From Trichosporon coremiiforme (lineage: Eukaryota; Basidiomycota; Tremellomycetes; Trichosporonales; Trichosporonaceae), in assembly GCA_039545355.1 (NCBI GenBank), contig BCJJ01000019.1:494076-558075 (forward strand): DNA of 64,000 nucleotides, written 5' to 3'. Shown in pieces: positions 47,601-58,718 of the stretch; positions within the stretch are counted from its first letter, which is position 1, and each line of letters opens with the position of its first letter. The notes under the pieces were generated by a model. That model saw only the letters and a program-made list of their open reading frames with translations. It was not told where the DNA came from and did not search any database. The position numbers and the translations under genes were made by a program.

Positions 47601-48827
47601 GCCTTCTTCGGAGGTTACCTGGACTTAAGGTGCGCCTTGCACCTGACCCGCGCGACCTGACTCGCCCGATATGCACGAGGGACGACGTTATCCCTCCGCT
47701 CCAGCGTCACTCCTCACCGTTACATTACCCGCTGTCGGTGCCCTTACCCTACACACCGGCCCTGCCCCTGTCACCCAGTGACCCCGTTGGCTCCAGTGCA
47801 GGGCGTTAATGAAAATCAAACCCACTTGTGTCCCTCGTATACCCTCGTCCGACCCGCGTTCTGTCTGGCGGACTTGCACAGCGTGCATTCATGATCCACT
47901 CACCGTCCTCGATGCCCTCGACAATGAGTAGCACTTCGCGTAAGCTCGGTGCGTTTCTCAGGTGCCCGCTTCTCCATGAGAACCCACTGACCAGGGCTGA
48001 ACCTTACCGCGAGTCTATCCCAGCTGATTCTCAACTGTTGACCCACTATGAAGGACAAGGAAAGCAGCAACCGAAGTGCGAACAAGCGCAGGAAGCGCAG
48101 AACGCTTAACGCTACGACAAAGCACTCACCGCTAACTGAACCCAATCAATCCCTCGGGGTCTTCCGGGTCTTCCGGTTCCTCCGTCGTGCGGAAATTATG
48201 GAAGACCCATTGCAAGTCCCGCAGAACAAGCGTAAGGAAACGGACAAAGGACAGGATCGCAATCAGCGAGGATTATCGCCTAATCGAGAGGCCTTGCTGA
48301 TTGGCGCCGGATTCTGTACGTAACGCATTCTTGGACACGCGCAGGACCCGTAGTGCGTAGAAGGACGAGTGGTGAGGCAGACTTTTCGAACTTGCGCAGC
48401 TTCCGCTCGGGGGTCTTCGTATGGCGTTCATGTCGGTGCGCTCCAGCGACACGGGGGCAGCGACGATGTCTTCGCTCGGCGCCTGGGACCCTCGTGCTAT
48501 CCACATGCAATGTATCCGTGCGCACTGCGTATCTGACAGGCGACTAACCACATGCAGGCGGTAGCGCGTAGCGCCATAGCGTGCAGGACATTGACAGGAT
48601 CATAATGGCAGGGAAGCGGAATGGACCCGACTGGATCACGTTAGCTGACCGAATGCCGGTTACGTTCTGCGCGCGACCGACGCTACGCGATGACGCCTGA
48701 GTTCGCGGCTCATGAGCGGACCAACACTACCTAATGCACACCAACAGATACCAGCATGGACGATCCGCCAGCCCCATCTTTCTTTCGTTATGGATGCTGT
48801 CCGCAAATCGATTCTAGTCGAATTCAT

Positions 48828-48857
48828 GGACATTAACGGACATTAATGGACATTAAT
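48828..48857 (+). repeat. 3 x 10-bp repeat GGACATTAAT
   Basis: Three adjacent decamers, the first with a C in place of the final T. Confidence 0.85.
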
Positions 48858-49229
48858 GCCCGGCACGATGGCGCCGGCAGCCTTCCCGGCATGGCTGTGT
48901 TCCGGTCTCTGAGTTGAATGAACGAGTGGGCAGAAGGCGGATGCGAATGCAGTCGAAATGCGGTCGAACTACAGTCGAACTGTAAACGAGCCGCAGACGA
49001 TCGCAACCGAAGCTTTCGACCGGGGCGACCGAAGTGACCGGGCTGCCCAGCGGATCGAGCGGAATTGCCAGTTAGTTCATGGTGGAATACCAATGGATCA
49101 CAATTGCGGTCCCAATTGATCCCCTCGCAAGTCTGGGTAGGGGAAGTGATGGGCAGTTTCAGCTGAAACCCAAGCATTCAGTGCATGACGACACTGTCGT
49201 TTACGCACTTACGCATGTACGCAGTGCCA

Positions 49230-49281
49230 CTGCGTATTGCGTACTGCGTACTGCGCACTGCGTAATGCGTAATGCGTAATG
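49230..49281 (+). repeat. TGCGTACT/TGCGTAA tandem repeat
   Basis: Consecutive 7-8-mers (TGCGTATT, TGCGTACT, TGCGCACT, then TGCGTAA repeats) showing stepwise single-base drift. Confidence 0.8.
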
Positions 49282-49870
49282 AGCGTGTGGGAAGGACCGC
49301 CACTGCGGTATGCACTGTGCGCACTTTGGAGCATGAATTAGATATGGTGGATTACTGCACCACCAGATTGGAGTGTGTACAAGCTGTGGCCCGGTTCGAC
49401 GGCGACATCAGTTACTGACTCTGTTTATTGAGGGGACCCATGCATGTCTGTGGTTAGGGCACTGGCCGAGCGGGCGGAGCTTGGCGGTTTGTTTTCTGAT
49501 GCTTGGCAGCGGAGAGGAGAGGTAGGCAGAGCTCATCGAGGTCTGAGTGGCAGGTTACCGACATGACCCCTCGTTACCTGCCAGATACTTCATACGACTT
49601 GTCCCACTGGGCGCGAAGTGTGATGAAGACCTGTCAGGCAGATCTGAGCCAGAGCCATCCGGCTGCTACAAGCCAGCGCTGACTGGTGCCCGCCCCAGCT
49701 TGTCGGACGAACGTGGTCGGGCGACTCCAATGGGACACAAGTCGTGGGACCTTGTCGCGCGAACGCTGGAGCTGGTCAGTCACCAATCACGTCTTCAGCG
49801 TCATTTGCATTCCCCTTCCGATTGCAATGTACAGAATCTATTCGAGTCCTTCGATTCCAGACCGGCGCAC

Positions 49871-52580
49871 TCAGGCGTCCACGCCCAGGTCCTTCGCGAT
49901 CATCTTGCGTGCAATCGGGTGCTGTTCTGTCAGCCACATCACGCCCGCCGCCGCCACAAGAGTTCAGAGGCCGGCCAGGACCACTCGCATCCCGTGTCTC
50001 GCGTACCCTCGCCACCACCGCGCCTGATTTTGGCGTAGTCGGCGCATGCAGAAGCCATGTTCGCACAGGCAAAGCGGGTATCGTCCAACAGGCGCCCACT
50101 GTTATGTCGCTTAGGCAACTGGTGACAGCGCCGCTGACGCGCTGACAGTGCCTCCGCCTCCACACCCCTGCTTGTGCGTTGCCACGCCGCCGAGGCGGAG
50201 GAGATGGCGGTTAACAACGGCGCCACAATGAAGGCGTGAGGCTGCGTGCATGCCAAAAGGTTGCCTGGCGAAGAGGTGGACCTCGACCTCGCACCGTCGT
50301 GCGCCCTGCCACAGCTCATCCCGGCCCAGTCGCCGTTTTCATGTTACTCACGTAGAACTCGGCGTGTTCCTTGAACACCTTCTTGGCCAGCTCGGGGTCC
50401 TGCTCGTTGAGAAGCTTGAAGATTGGCTGGAGGAGTTAGTTCATCGTCCCTCAACCACTTAGAATCTACTCACTCGGCAGAACTTCATGCGGCCCTTGGT
50501 GATGACCCAGTCTGGTTGTCAGCTATCTCTTCCCCTCAATCAGCTTACCGGCCGCGCTCTGGCAGTACTCGGGACCGCTCTTCAGTGCAATCTTGTAGAA
50601 GCGAAGCTTGATCTCGGCGTTCTGCGTCTGGTTGAAACTGTAGACCTCGTCGAGCTTCTTGGTGACCTCTGGCTGGTACTTCGGTCCGAGCTCGTACAGG
50701 TGGTCGAGCATGACGCACTTCTGCGTCGAGTCAAAGTCCTTGACGTCCTCAGGCTTGAACTCGGAGAGGTCGCCCCTCTTGGCGGCTTCAGCCCAGCGCT
50801 CGGCGAGCTGCGTAGGCGGCCTGGACAGCGAGTCGTCGTACTGCATGTCGACGCACAGGTCGAGTCCAGTTCCGTAGATCCACTCGTCCCAGTTGACCTT
50901 GTCGAGCTTCTTCAGGTACTCCTCGCCGTTCTCCTGCTTGCCGAACCAATCGAAAAGGTGCTTGCGCCACTGCTCCGTCGTGATCGACTTGTTCGTAAAC
51001 GTCTTCACGTAGTCCTTCATGTAGGGAATGAAGTGCTCCAGTCCACCAACGGTACGCTCAAGGTGAAGCAGGAAGTTGGAGCCCTTCTCGTACGGCACCT
51101 GGCTGAACGCGTCGTCGGCTGTGGGTTAGTTGCCCGATGCAGACCTCCCAACTCACGGTCCTCGTGGTTCTTGAAATCCGGCAGCAGCTTCTGGAAGCGC
51201 GGGGTGTCCTCATAGCCCTTCAGAGACTCCTTCAGGCCCACTCGTCCGATGGTGAACGACCTGTACAGTCAGCGTCGCTCACGAACAGTCCACATACAGC
51301 ATACGCGCGGCTTCTCCGTGGATCTTGCCGATAATAAGACGCTCGAGGTAAGTGGTCCATCCCTCGTTCAGCCAGAAGTGCGCCCAGGAAGCGCATCCGA
51401 TTGAGTTACCGAACCAAGACTGCTGTCAGCTACGTTACGCCGGTGAAGCTTACGTGGCTGATCTCGTGAGCAATGACATCGACCAGCGAACGGTCACCAG
51501 CGAGGAGCGTAGGGGTAGCAAAAGTCAGGCAGCAGTTCTCCATACCTCCGTACGGGAACGAGTCGGGAAGAATGAGGAAGTCGTAGACGCCGAAGCGGTA
51601 CGAGGAAGTGAGGTCCTCGGCGGTGGCGACCTGCTTGGCAGTGTCCTCCTCGAACTCCCAGTACGCAGCCTTCATCGTCTGGGGCTCCGTCCAGACACCA
51701 GTCTTCCAGTCACGGCCCTTCATGTCGGGGAAAGCCCTGTATGTGACCTCACCGGAGGAGATGGCGATCAGGTACGAGGGAATAGCAACAGGCTGAGGTC
51801 AGCTGGAATGTGGTAAGAGTGCCTAGCTCGACATACCTGCTTGTAGACGTACTCGACCTTCTTGCCGTACTGAGGCTCCTCGTCACTAGGAGGAGACTGA
51901 CGCAGGGCAGACATGAGGACAGGAAGAACGGAGGTCACGCGCGATGAGTACGTAGCCTTGATGGCTGGCGTGTCCTGGCAAGGCAGCAGTGATCGGCCGT
52001 GGATCTGCTGTCAGTTTGGGGATCGCCGCGTGAACTCACAGCCTGGCTCTGAGAATAGAGGTAGGGGTACTTGCCGCTCTTGGTCTGGCTGAGGGGTCAG
52101 AGATCATCTGATAATAACACTTACACAGGGTTGAGCCATCCGACAGACGTGCAGTCCTTGGTGGTCGAGTAGGTGACAGTGATCTCCACAGTCTGTCGTC
52201 AGCTATGCAGCGAAGCCCTGTAGATCACCTGTCCCTTCTTCAGGATGCTGGGGAGCTTGACGTGAAGGGCCTGTCCCATAGCCTCGATGTGGTCATCGAG
52301 CTTCCAGTCCTGGGAGTCAGTTCAGCTTGAGCGCGAATCTGAAGCTTACAGCCTTCTTGCCGTCGACAGTGACATCCTTGACATCAAGGTAGCTAGTGTC
52401 GAGGACAACCTCGTCAACGTCCTTGACCGCCTCAAGCTTGAGCGTGGCCGTGCCACCAATGGTCTTCTTGTCCCAGTCGACGGCCCAATCGAGGTCAATG
52501 TTGTCGGTCCGGATGTCCTGGTAGTTGGACAGCGTGGAGAGGTCCCTGTCCTGGGAAACGGGGGTGTTCGAGGAGGCCAT
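49871..52580 (-). CDS. Leukotriene-A4-hydrolase-type M1 aminopeptidase
   Basis: Twelve exons give 631 residues, with phases consistent throughout: 52580-52350, 52309-52229, 52192-52125, 52088-52040, 52004-51837, 51792-51454, 51419-51298, 51260-51157, 51118-50549, 50511-50474, 50426-50352, 49921-49871. A zinc metallopeptidase of the LTA4H/Lap2 group with aminopeptidase and epoxide-hydrolase activity. The substrate motif GGMEN is at 281-285, the zinc site HEISH at 308-312 (His completed at an exon end) and the third ligand in NEGWT at 331. [16 protein letters not shown] and [14 protein letters not shown] match human LTA4H closely. The 17-codon last exon ([16 protein letters not shown]) lies beyond a 430-nt intron and is easily missed. 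A CACGTG lies upstream. Confidence 0.95.
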
Positions 52581-52913
52581 GGTTCTCAATCTGCTCTCGG
52601 GAGCCTGGCTGTGGTGATCTGCAGTCGTGAGGAAGACAAAACCAAGTAATCAGGGAGGAAGGCAGGAGTAGCACGTTTGAGCGGACACCTCGCACCGGAC
52701 CTTGACCCAGACCATGCGGTCGCATACGGTCATCTGCGACGGCCAGCGGGGCCACACCTCCACCGACACACGTGATCACCGACTGTTCCTTCCTCCACTC
52801 CCGAGTTCCTGAGCGTCGAGCCGTTGGCCGCGGGGATGACACAGCTGCATCGATTCCAGTGTAAATTACACATTGTCAAAGAGAGAGGCTATGTCGTCTT
52901 CCCAGCAAGAAAG
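52581..52913. promoter_or_regulatory. LTA4-hydrolase promoter
   Basis: 333 bp upstream of the M1 peptidase and downstream of the small minus-strand gene. It contains CACGTG at 52769-52774 followed by ATCAC. Confidence 0.45.
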
Positions 52914-53562
52914 CTACTGTTCGCCGGTTGGGCGAGAATGAGGAGTGTTTGCCACCCACCGAGGAGAACCAAGCGGCCGGTCGAAGAAACCGGCGACGAG
53001 AGCCGCCCAGTAAATGAACTTGCAGGTGCGAATGTTGACCTTAGCGCCCTCCTCGGGAGGAAGCTCTTTGAGCTCACCTTGGTGCACACATCCTTAATAG
53101 CCAGTATGCATTTTTTGACGCCAATTGTCAAGGGTGCGATACCAACTGTAGGACTCTAACACATGCTTAACCTCATGAATAACAGCATCTAGGCGCATCT
53201 GATCGCGTCTGGTGTTAAAGTTACATCTGAAAAGATAGAAAGACTTATATCTGCAAGACAACGTTCACGATAGTGAGGTAGATGCCGTTGGTCCCGATGT
53301 CCGACCACCCACGCTGCCCACAGAGTGCCTGTTGTACGGTATCGCTCGCAAACTTTGCGCCGTACTGGAACAGATCCTCGTCCAGGTTTTCTGCGCTCAC
53401 ATTCGGTGGGGCCCATGTTGCAGTCTTCCAGTTTTGACGCGGGAAGTCAAAATCAGGACGCTGAACGTCATGGCGTCGCAAGTCAGAGCGGCGGGTGAAC
53501 TCCATTTCGAAGGGAGTGTGAGGGTGATCAGAAGTGGATTTAGTCATTGGAGGTTGGGCCAT
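52914..53562 (-). CDS. Small hypothetical membrane protein, splicing unresolved
   Basis: Start MAQPPMTKST at 53562 in a good context (ACATGG). The first exon reads through FTRRSDLRRHDVQRPDFDFPRQNWK and ENLDEDLFQYGAKFASDTVQQAL. A downstream exon codes a membrane-like segment FIYWAALVAGFFDRPLGSPRW and stops at 52914. Between them two mutually exclusive joins keep frame: one via SPTVGIAPLTIGVKKCILAIKDVCTK with donor GTGAGC, the other reading GELKELPPEEGAKVNIRTCK directly into the membrane segment. A third open stretch (FNTRRDQMRLDAVIHEVKHVLE) also lies there. I do not recognise the product. The presence of a gene is likelier than any one exon model. Confidence 0.42.
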
Positions 53563-53839
53563 GTTACTATGTATGTACGACAGATCGCATGCGAGATGAC
53601 TCCGTCAGCAGCCGAGGCCGTCCTTGCTAGTCGATGGCAAAATGGACGAGGTCGGTAGCCGTGGAGGAGGCTGGCTGGATTTCTTGGTGGACTTGACCGG
53701 TGGAGGTGCAGCCTCCACCTTACCACGTGGGTGCTCGGAACTGACGTTTCACGATGCGACTCACATGAGCCGCCTGAATCCGCCTGAATCTTCCATTCAC
53801 CTCGATCTCTGATCCTCGACGTCACAAGCAGCGAGCGCG
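53563..53839. promoter_or_regulatory. Divergent promoter, small gene / DNAJC11-like
   Basis: A 277-bp spacer with CACGTG at 53724-53729 (CCACGTGGG). Confidence 0.45.
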
Positions 53840-55952
53840 ATGGACGAGCCCGGTCCGTCGAGTGAATACTACCGGCGCTTTGCGGCACGGGAGGATGGGC
53901 CCATCCTTCCCCCGCAAATGCCCCAGGACCCCTTCATCAACCCGTCCGAGACGCCTGTGCAGTTTCTCGACAACCAGGCGAGCGACGGCCTGTACGCCAT
54001 CCTGAACGTCGACCGCGATGCGTCCCCGAACGAGATCAAGGACCGCTACCGCTCCCTCGCGGCGCGCTACCACCCGGACAAGCAGCCGGACGACCAGCGC
54101 CGACTCGCGGCGCACCAGCAGTTCCAGAACATTCAGCGCGCGTACGAGGTGCTCACAGACCCGGGACGGAGGACAGTGTACGACATGTTCGGAGAAGAGG
54201 GGCTGCGGACGAGCTGGGAAGTCGGACCGAAGAACATGTCCGCGAGCCAGATGCGCACCTTCTTCCTGAGGCAGGGAGAGGCGAAGCGGCAGCTGGACGC
54301 GGAGCAGCTCGTGAACTCAAAGGTGAGCTACGATCTCATCGTTGTTAGCTGACAGCAGGGTGACATGAGCATCGTTCTTGATGCGCGTGCAGTCTTCGTG
54401 CCGCGGGAAATGTTTAAGAACCCGGATCGCATCAGCCACACTCCGTGGGCTCGTATCCAGCGAGTCCGTCCCGGCCAGATCCTCGGCAAGCACAGCTGGG
54501 AGACGCCGATCAACGAGAACACGCAGTTTGCGATTGAGGGCGTCATGGCCGCGCGAGGGAACAATGGCGGTGCCAACATCTCCGGAACGATCAAGCATCA
54601 GTTCTCGCCCCGGTTCTGGGGCCAATACACCCAGGCATTCCTTGCGCCTCGCATTGCGACGGCGAAGGGCACGTACACCTTTGACGAGAACACGTACGTC
54701 ACCGGCCAGGCGTTCGTCCAGACTCTGGCGGGGCCGCCTCGACTCTCGATGTCGCTCGGCCGCCGGCTGTATGCGTTCACGACGGGATTCATCACCTACA
54801 ACACGGGCTTCTGGGACCTGGGCCCGTGGGGGCGGGACATGGACCCGCGACTGAAGTTTGCGGACCAGTCGTCGATGATGGTCGGCATGACGAATGCAAC
54901 GAACAATGGCTCCGGGTGGACGTGCCAGCTGCAGACGGGGCATGCCGAGAACGGTATCGCGGCAGACTGGACGACGAACGTCATGGGCCTCCGCGTCAAG
55001 CTTGGCGGACAGCTCGGCATCACGGGGGAGCTGACCGCCTTCGCGGACGCTATGGGCCGCGTCACCGAGTACACTCGCGCGGGAGCTACGCTCCAGCTCG
55101 CCACGTCCGGCGTCCAGCTTAAGCTCTACCTCCGCCGCCTTGGCCAGAAGATCACGATCCCGATTCTCCTGTCCGCCGATCTGAATCCGTACGTCGTCCT
55201 CGGCACGGCCGTCCTCCCCGCCGTCTCGTGGGCGGCCGCGTACCACTTCTGGGTTCTCCCGAAGAGGCAGCGCGACGTCAAGAAGTGAGTCATCCCCCAG
55301 TTATCTCTCACCGCACCATTACTAACGCCCAGCCGGATCAAGGAGCTGCGTGAGGAGCACGCCGAGTACATCGCGCAGAAGCGGGAGGAGGCGGAGAATG
55401 CGGTTCTGCTCATGGGGCGGAACGCGGCCTCGCTCGCGGCGAAGGAGAAGGAGCGCGGCGGCCTCGTCATTCTGTCGGCGCAGTACGGTCCGGCCTCGGC
55501 GTTCTCCGCCAAGGGCGTCAGCGACGACGAGGCAGTCATCGACGTCACGATTCCGCTGCAGGCGCTCGTGCAGAACTCGAAGCTCTACATCCCGGGGGGT
55601 AGGAACAAGTTCAACCTGATGGGATTCTGGGTAAGTCGTCGCGAGCGGAGAGGGGGCCGTGAGCGCAACGAGTATAAAGGCTATGTGAAGCGTGCGGAGA
55701 GGCGGCCCCGCAAGCGGTGCAGCAGTCGTAGCCGTGCGTTGCGGGGCTCAACCCACGAGGGTTTCAGAGTCCGACGCACCGCACAGAACCAAATAAAGGA
55801 GTGATCAGCTGACACCGAAACAGGACCCCTGCATCGGCGAGAAGAAGCGGCTGCGCGTGCGGTACCTGTTCCGCGACGCGGTGCACGAGGTCGAGGTCGA
55901 CGACGTGTCGCAGCTGCGTGCACCCGTCAAGGCGCATGCGCTGGACCAGTAG
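53840..55952 (+). CDS. DNAJC11-like mitochondrial J-domain protein
   Basis: Four exons (53840-54322, 54359-55284, 55333-55630, 55824-55952) give 611 residues. The J domain is at about 48-115: YAILNVDRDASPNEIKDRYR, the HPD triad at 78-80 and IQRAYEVLTDPGRRTVYD. A central beta-rich region (NISGTIKHQFSPRFWGQYTQAFL; LSMSLGRRLYAFTTGF) and the C-terminal DUF3395-type domain (LVILSAQYGP; VIDVTIPLQALVQNSKLYIP; RVRYLFRDAVHEVEVDD) give the same architecture as human DNAJC11, a partner of the MICOS/SAM mitochondrial membrane-organising machinery. The role in fungi is inferred. Intron 3 is 193 nt, the others short. Confidence 0.93.
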
Positions 55953-56491
55953 CGGCGAGCCCGCGAGCAGGCAGGTGCAGCGAGCCAGGGAGTAGACGAT
56001 CATCGGCGTATTTAGGAGCGTATTAAGCAGCACATCTCACAGGCAAACCCCACCAGTTTAACAATGCATAATCCCAAAGACGAACAGCCACTCAAGAGGG
56101 CGAACTGATAAGGGCTCGCTGGAGGGGCGAAGCCGGGCGCACTGGACGCCGATGACACATGCGTGTGCTCTGTTTCGCTGTGCACGAAACTGCGCGAGTC
56201 TAAGGTCCGCGGAAGATACTCGGAAGATTAAAGTGCCTATGGAAAGTCAGGGGCTGAGAGCAGCCGTCTGGTGCCGGCGGCGCAGTCAGGTCAGGCCCCA
56301 CCCACGTTTTACTGCCCGCGTCGCCCGCATGTGGCCGCGCGTAATCGTGGAAGAGCTGAGCCGCCCACAACTCTGAGCGGACACAGGTGCCGATGACCGA
56401 TTTGGACGCTGACCCACCGTAAATTCATACCCCTTACCGATAACATACCCATTGTCCACATCACATCTACCTCCACGACGGCCCAGTGACC
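55953..56491. promoter_or_regulatory. Spacer and GDT1 promoter
   Basis: 539 bp between two plus-strand genes. No ORF or repeat is supportable and no CACGTG is present. Confidence 0.4.
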
Positions 56492-57676
56492 ATGTCCCAG
56501 CCCGTCTCCGTGGCTGATGCGGTCGAGGAGAGCAACTTCCGTGCGTCCCCTGGACGCCTGCAGCGCTGATGACAGATGCGCTCGCCTCGGCCTTCCTTAT
56601 GATTGTTGTGTCTGAGATTGGTGAGTCGCAACGTCGTGCATACGTGAACCCAGCTAACGCCCTGTTCAGGGGACAAGACCTTCCTGATCGCTGCAATCAT
56701 GGCGACACGATACTCGCGCACCGTCGTGTTCGCTGGTGCGTTTGCGTCCCTCGTGGTCATGTCAGTGTTGAGCGCTGCGCTGGGCAAGGTGATTCTGGGC
56801 TTTATCCCGAAGGTTAGTTCTTTCGCAGTTCAATGTGTGAGTGTGCTGACTCCCAGGTGTGGACCCTTTGGGCCGCTGCGATCCTGTTCCTCGTGTTTGG
56901 CGTCAAGATGGTGCAAGAGGCGCGCGAGATGCAGGCCTCGCACATGGCCGACGAGATGCGCGAGGTCGAGGAGGAACTTGAGGAGGACACGGCCGAGCAC
57001 GACCCGAACAGTGTCGCTCTCGAGAACCTGGAGGAAGGCCGCGCGCGTCCGCTTGAGAACTCTCTGGCTGCTCCTTCGCGTGACGGATCCCCCGCTCCTG
57101 GTCGTAACCACCGTTCCAGCTCCCGGACTCGGAGCCGCAGCTTATCGCCGTCCCGCCGCATGCGGCCGAGTATCAGCCTCGGCGCCGGCGTCGGTCCCCT
57201 CAAGATTAAGGAGGAGACCGTCCTCGCATGGCGCGACGCGGCGCGCAACGCGCTCGAGATGATGACCAACCCGGTGTTCGCGCAGGCGTTTGCGTTGACG
57301 TTCTTGGGAGAGTGGGGCGACAGGTCCCAGATCACCACCATCGCCATGGCCGGAGCGCATGTGAGTTCTCCCCATCTCAGTGCGAGATCTATCGAGCGCT
57401 GGTCTAAAGATTGACAGAATGGCTGACCTCTAGTCCGTCCCCGTCGTCGCATTCGGAACCATTCTCGGGCACTCGCTCTGCACCCTGCTGGCTGTCATGG
57501 GCGGGCGTCTGTTGAGCACAAAGCTGAGCGTGAAGCACAGTAAGTCCTCCAGGGTCTCCCTCCCTCTTTAATCCCCACTGACAGAAGTTACCATGCTGGG
57601 CGCTCTCTCGTTCATCTGCTTCGCGTTCATGTACGCGTACGAGGCTTGGAACCTGCCTTCCGAAATCACCATTTGA
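56492..57676 (+). CDS. GDT1: GDT1/TMEM165-family Golgi Ca2+/Mn2+ transporter
   Basis: Six exons (56492-56540, 56576-56620, 56670-56812, 56857-57360, 57434-57539, 57585-57676) give 312 residues. The two family-defining motifs are present, each in an inverted-repeat half: EIGDKTF, assembled across an intron, and EWGDRSQ. Hydrophobic segments include ALASAFLMIVVS, FAGAFASLVVMSVLSAAL, LWAAAILFLVFGVKM, FALTFLGEW and LGALSFICFAFMYAY. Family members exchange Ca2+ or Mn2+ for protons in the Golgi and support glycosylation. An approximately 110-residue cytosolic loop, acidic then Ser/Arg-rich (EEELEEDTAEHD; RSSSRTRSRSLSPSRR), separates the halves and may be phosphorylated. Unlike many orthologues the N-terminus shows no cleavable signal peptide. 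Confidence 0.94.
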
Positions 57677-58718
57677 GTTGGCTTGTCATCGCATCGCAGA
57701 AATGTATGTGGGAGCTGCTAATAGTGGTGGTGGACGCGTGGCATTCCGCAGCCGACAAACAGCAGGAGGCGGCGGTAGGAGGCGGTTTACCCCGGCGCTC
57801 TTGCCGCGGATCCGGTCCGTGTTCGGTGCGCTCTCATCGCACAAACAATTTGTCAGCACTCGACACTCAGCATTCAAACATCCGAACCCTGCATATTGCA
57901 AACTAAGGCTCGCGATCGCGATCCTGCGATCCGGACCCGGGACATAGGACCTGGGACCGACACACGACACATCAGGCGTAGAAGCAAGGGAGGAAGGAGA
58001 CAAGACACAGCCCAGCTCAGAATATACCCAGATACCAAAGCAATCAATGTACAGCGCCAGCTCCCCCGCAAAGGGCGGGGCTTAGGGCCAACTAGAGTCA
58101 TGCGTCATGCACTTAGACCAAACCCCACTCTCTGTGTCACGGCAGTTTACGGCGTCGAAGGCGTTCCAAAGCGATGAAGGGTGACGGTGGACGGGGTGAC
58201 GCTGACGAAAGACTGACTTGGACTACTAGCTGACAGGATTACAGAAGGAGAACGTAGATTGGAGAGAGGCATAACGCGACGCGTTCCATTGTGGGGCTCA
58301 GCGTGTCCGGCGTGCCCGAACTGCGTTCCATACCACAATGTGCCAAGTGGGTCCACGTCGAGCCTAAAGGATCGATCGACACTAGCGCCAAAAGCTCTTC
58401 TTGGCAAGAGTTGACGGCATCACAACTGGTTCATACAGAAGATAAGGGGAGGATAAAGGCAGCATACAACTGTGGATATGGAGGGGGGCAGAGTGGAGGG
58501 GGAGACAGAAGGGGGTAGCTACAAGATTACAACTGGTATACTTTGATGGTATTTTTATATCCTTCAAGCAAGCGGGGCGAGCGGGCAGAGCGGGGCGAGC
58601 CGGCCGACCACTGAGCGAGCGAAGCGATTTGAATGAGAGCTCCGGCGCAAGGTCGACGAGGGCGATGTCGATGAGCATGAGGTCTAGAGAAAGAGATCAA
58701 AGGGGGATGAAGCGGAGC
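57677..58718. other. Convergent intergenic region
   Basis: About 1.0 kb between the 3' ends of GDT1 and the tail-anchored protein gene. Only short unsupported ORFs. A short GCGGGGCGAGCGGGC-type repeat lies near 58570-58620. Confidence 0.45.

Larger units (their letters stand above)
36188..49870. other. 13.7-kb gene desert rich in GCATGC
   Basis: Between the HMG-box start and the last exon of the LTA4 hydrolase gene I find no exon with splice-consistent coding potential and no transposon protein. The sequence is full of CA and TG dinucleotides and GCATGC hexamers; I counted at least 20 from 37466 to 47028. Short tandem repeats are scattered (annotated separately). Possible readings are a regional centromere, another heterochromatic block, or a source of long noncoding RNA; the sequence alone does not decide. 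Confidence 0.6.

Noticed and set aside
43474..49281. CRISPR-like array from the short repeats
   Set aside because: Units are 7-10 bp head-to-tail microsatellites without spacers, in a eukaryotic genome.
36188..49870. Retrotransposon remnants in the desert
   Set aside because: No reverse transcriptase, integrase or Gag-like motif and no paired long terminal repeats were seen in either strand.
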